Shown: one piece after another, positions 61,709 through 64,000 of the stretch | Layout of the letters: every line of letters starts with the position of its first letter | Numbering within the stretch: the first letter of the stretch is position 1 | Assembly (NCBI GenBank): GCA_020637215.1 | Contig: JACJWI010000001.1 | Location: forward strand, 620,001 to 684,000 | Direction of reading: 5' to 3' | Length of the DNA stretch: 64,000 nucleotides | From: Microthrixaceae bacterium | GTDB lineage: Bacteria > Actinomycetota > Acidimicrobiia > Acidimicrobiales > Microtrichaceae | Program-made: the position numbers and the translations under genes | Notes under the pieces: model-generated | Told to the model about the DNA's origin: nothing | Database searches by the model: none | The model's input: the letters and a program-made list of their open reading frames with translations, nothing else

Positions 61709-62301
61709 ATCCGCACTTCTGGTGGTACGTGTCCCGGTCGAGCGGCATGGTCGCCGCCGTGCTCCTCGTGATGACGATCGTGTGGGGGCTGCTGGCGTCG
61801 ACCAAGGTGCTCCGCCGCCCGGGCCTGCCGGCGTGGATCGCGGACCTGCACCGTGGACTCGGGGCGCTCACCGTGGTGTTCGTGGTGGTCCACCTCACCG
61901 CACTCGTCGGCGACAACACCGTCCACTTCGCGTGGACCGAGCTGTTCGTCCCGTTCGCGAGCACATGGCGACGCGGACCGGTCGCCTGGGGGATCGCAGC
62001 GTTCTGGGCGCTCGTGGTCGTCCAGGGATCATCGCTGCTGCAGCGGCGCATCGGGCGCCCGACGTGGCGGCGGCTCCACTATCTCTCCTACCCGTTGGCG
62101 GTGCTGACGGCAGTGCACGCGTCGACCGCCGGCAGCGATGCGTCGAGCCCGGTCTTCCGACTCGTGTTCCTGATGTCGATCATCGCCATGACCGCGTTGA
62201 CACTGGTGCGTGTCATCCGCTCGACCCTCCTGCCACCCCGGCCACGGAGCGCTCGACCGGTGGTGGCCGCTCGGGGACGCACCGCTTCTCACAGGTCCTG
62301 A
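61705..62301 (+). CDS. Ferric-reductase-like transmembrane haem protein
   Basis: A 198-residue membrane protein with about six hydrophobic segments, matching the ferric reductase-like transmembrane domain (MsrQ/FRD type). Likely haem-ligand histidines lie in DLHRGLGALTVVFVVVHLTAL and RRLHYLSYPLAVLTAVHAST, a pair in each of two helices. It would pass electrons across the membrane, from or to a flavin-bearing partner. No cytosolic NAD(P)H/FAD domain is attached. The basic tail is RSARPVVAARGRTASHRS. Confidence 0.82.
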   Translation: MNPHFWWYVSRSSGMVAAVLLVMTIVWGLLASTKVLRRPGLPAWIADLHRGLGALTVVFVVVHLTALVGDNTVHFAWTELFVPFASTWRRGPVAWGIAAFWALVVVQGSSLLQRRIGRPTWRRLHYLSYPLAVLTAVHASTAGSDASSPVFRLVFLMSIIAMTALTLVRVIRSTLLPPRPRSARPVVAARGRTASHRS

Positions 62302-62410
62302 GGATCCCGAGCCGCGGGATCACCCGAGCTGGAGCAGGGAGGACCCGGCAGAGGGACGCGACGTTCCGGGCGAGGCTCATCGACGCCGCCGAACAGCCGA
62401 TGGGACCGAC

Positions 62411-63295
62411 GTGAACCCGTACCTCGCCATCCTCGCCCTGCTCGCGGTGATGGGAGCGACGGTGCTCGCCACCCTGGTCGTCGAGAACTGGCGGCATCTG
62501 GTCACGCCCGCGCCGCTGGTCCCGACCGCTGATGAGGTCACGAGCGCTGATGACGTCGCGACCGAACCTCCCGAGGCAGCAACCGACGCGCCCCACGCCA
62601 CCACCGACCCCAGCACCGACCCCACCACCGACGCCGCGGCGCGGGCCCGGGCCGCGGCCGGCGTCCCCGAGGGCGCCCTCGTGGTCGGCCACGGTCATGT
62701 CCTGCTCCGGGACCACGCCACCGTCGACGTGCTGTGCGCCGTGCTGTTCGCCGGCCTCGGATCCACCCGGCGGTCGGGATCGGACCGAGCCGCCGCCTGG
62801 GTCACCGCCTCGGCCACTCCCCCGTCGGCCGATCCGGCCCGCTTCCCGCCCGGAGTCAGGCTCCGCGGACGGACGGCCAAGGTCGCAGAGCTCCTCGAGA
62901 ACCGAGACGGAGGTCGCGTCTGGGTGACGATGCAACCCGACGTCGACATCGCCCGCGGCCTGGCCCGCACGCCGGAGCTGCCCCCGACCCTGGCGGGTCT
63001 GGTCACGTGGTGGAGGGCGGTCCAGGACCTGCCGGCGGTGATCACCCCCGATCACGCCGCCGACGTCGCGGCCGCGATCGACGCGATCCGGCCCCGCACC
63101 GACGACACGGCCTTCGGTCCGGTGGTCGGCCAGCTCCACGACGCGCTCCTGACCGCGGCGTCCGATCGGGAACCGCTGGTCGTCGCCATCGGGGACGGGA
63201 CGACCAGCGACACCAGCGCCGGGACCTACGCCGAACGCAGCGCTCCGGAGCGGACGGTCATGCCCGCACCCAGGCGAGCAGCGCCGACGAGCTGA
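62411..63295 (+). CDS. Membrane-anchored hypothetical protein
   Basis: A 294-residue protein of unknown function. One N-terminal helix (YLAILALLAVMGATVLATLVV) precedes an Asp/Thr/Pro-rich linker with DPSTDPTTDA, and then about 190 residues with strands such as GALVVGHGHVLLRDH and DRAAAWVTASATP. The chosen GTG 62411 is the first good start in frame. The last 38 bases overlap the end of the convergent NYN-domain gene, so the two C-termini share DNA. No family recognised. Confidence 0.6.
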   Translation: MNPYLAILALLAVMGATVLATLVVENWRHLVTPAPLVPTADEVTSADDVATEPPEAATDAPHATTDPSTDPTTDAAARARAAAGVPEGALVVGHGHVLLRDHATVDVLCAVLFAGLGSTRRSGSDRAAAWVTASATPPSADPARFPPGVRLRGRTAKVAELLENRDGGRVWVTMQPDVDIARGLARTPELPPTLAGLVTWWRAVQDLPAVITPDHAADVAAAIDAIRPRTDDTAFGPVVGQLHDALLTAASDREPLVVAIGDGTTSDTSAGTYAERSAPERTVMPAPRRAAPTS

Positions 63296-64000
63296 CGACG
63301 TTGGCCCCGTGGCGACGGGCCCCCTCGGCCACCCGCCGGTCCGAGCTCACCACCACCACCGGACGGTCCGTCGGCAGGTCCCGAGCCATGGCGATCACCA
63401 CGTCGTCGGCCTCGACGTCCGCCGCGCTGTAGTGGACCCGCACCGCCAGCGGCGCGCTCACCGAGGGACGCCGCTCTGCCTCGGTGGCGCTGTCGCCGTC
63501 GAAGACGACGTGGACGTCCGCTCCGGTACGAGCCGAGGCCGCGCCGAGCAGCTTGACCAGGTGGTCCCGCTGGGTACGGGCGTCGAGTCGTGGCCAGGCC
63601 GACATGGAGACGTTGTAGCCGTCGACGACGACCGCCACGCCGGGGGTCCGCAGCAGCTGATCGGTGGCCTCGGCGGTGCCGTCGATCGCACCTCTGGCCA
63701 GTCGCACCGGGGTGCGGCGGGGCCGCCCGCTCGAGCCGGCGCGACCGCTGCGGGTCGCGGCCGCGGCTTCCGCGTCGTCCTCCGCGCCATCGGCGGCGCC
63801 ACGACGCAGGGCCGCGCCGGCGACGTCGAGCGCCGCAGCCAGCTCGTCGAGCACGGCGCGTGCGTCGACGAGGGCCTGGTCGACCGGTGCGACCCATCGG
63901 TCCCGCTCCGCCTCGAACCGGCTCAACAGCTCGCGGGCGGAGCGCTCACGCGACAGCCGATCGTCCGCGATCCGCCGGGCCTCTGCCAGCTCCGCGGTGG
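63258..64000 (-). CDS. NYN-domain (YacP-like) putative ribonuclease, 5' end outside the window
   Basis: The C-terminal 247 or so codons of a gene that runs off the right edge. The open frame continues from 63926 to 64000 without a stop, with Ala/Glu/Arg-rich coiled-coil residues, so the true start is not in view. The NYN domain shows VAVVVDGYNVSMSAWPRL, DVHVVFDGDSA, DVEADDVVIAMARDL and VVVSSDRRVAEGARRHGANVV, with the acidic residues of PIN-like nucleases. YacP/Rae1 relatives cleave ribosome-bound mRNA; here a long N-terminal helical region is added. Confidence 0.82.
   Translation of the reverse strand, partial: TAELAEARRIADDRLSRERSARELLSRFEAERDRWVAPVDQALVDARAVLDELAAALDVAGAALRRGAADGAEDDAEAAAATRSGRAGSSGRPRRTPVRLARGAIDGTAEATDQLLRTPGVAVVVDGYNVSMSAWPRLDARTQRDHLVKLLGAASARTGADVHVVFDGDSATEAERRPSVSAPLAVRVHYSAADVEADDVVIAMARDLPTDRPVVVVSSDRRVAEGARRHGANVVSSSALLAWVRA

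Overview
The window is very GC-rich, nearly gene-saturated chromosomal DNA from a member of the Actinomycetota. GTG starts and 4-base GTGA/ATGA overlaps are common. Markers are MraZ, SepF and FtsZ without FtsA, a proteasome activator of the Bpa/PafE type, an mtrA-mtrB-lpqB-like trio, a MoxR/DUF58/TgpA operon, a DUF3040 protein and a DUF222-HNH (13E12-type) gene behind a LexA box. The proteins look diverged from Mycobacterium and Streptomyces. The class Acidimicrobiia (Iamia/Ilumatobacter-like) is my best guess, but it is an inference.

Layout. 1-4600: a lipoprotein gene flanked on both sides by 60-bp palindromic repeats, then bpa, an alkaline-phosphatase-superfamily gene divergent from an Rrf2 regulator, and a flavodoxin-like gene. 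4638-26336 (all minus): the division and cell-wall (dcw) supercluster. In transcription order it reads mraZ, rsmH, ftsL-like, ftsI, murE, mraY, murD, ftsW, murG, murC, murB, ftsQ, ftsZ, pgeF, yggS, sepF, yggT, divIVA, a DksA/TraR-like gene, lspA, rluD. murF is missing from its usual place. A MraZ-type operator precedes mraZ.

26559-38126: lplA-like ligase, NUDIX hydrolase, ROK kinase with a small conserved partner, the moxR-DUF58-tgpA operon, a DUF3040 protein, dinB, a serine-acetyltransferase-like and glycosyltransferase pair, and a second NUDIX protein. 38294-44898: the LexA-boxed HNH gene, a membrane-anchored Xre protein, a small membrane protein with an inositol monophosphatase, and mtrA-mtrB-lpqB-like. 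44947-50558: pfkA divergent from glpK, a TetR regulator with its own operator, an AlaC-type aminotransferase and a second ROK kinase. 50598-56720: a long SMC-like coiled-coil protein without a Walker A motif, an ArsA/Get3-like ATPase fused to an HSP20-like domain inside a queG operon, and a cysteine-rich small protein. 56850-64000: a Gmad2-domain protein, a two-component system divergent from an operon with an Asp/His-rich membrane protein, ApbE and a ferric-reductase-like haem protein, then an uncharacterised membrane-anchored protein and a truncated NYN-domain gene.

A recurring signal is TANNNT followed by 6-8 bases and then a start codon, seen in front of most first genes of transcription units. 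This suggests widespread leaderless transcription, and I used it to choose several starts. No tRNA, rRNA, CRISPR array, insertion sequence or prophage was seen.
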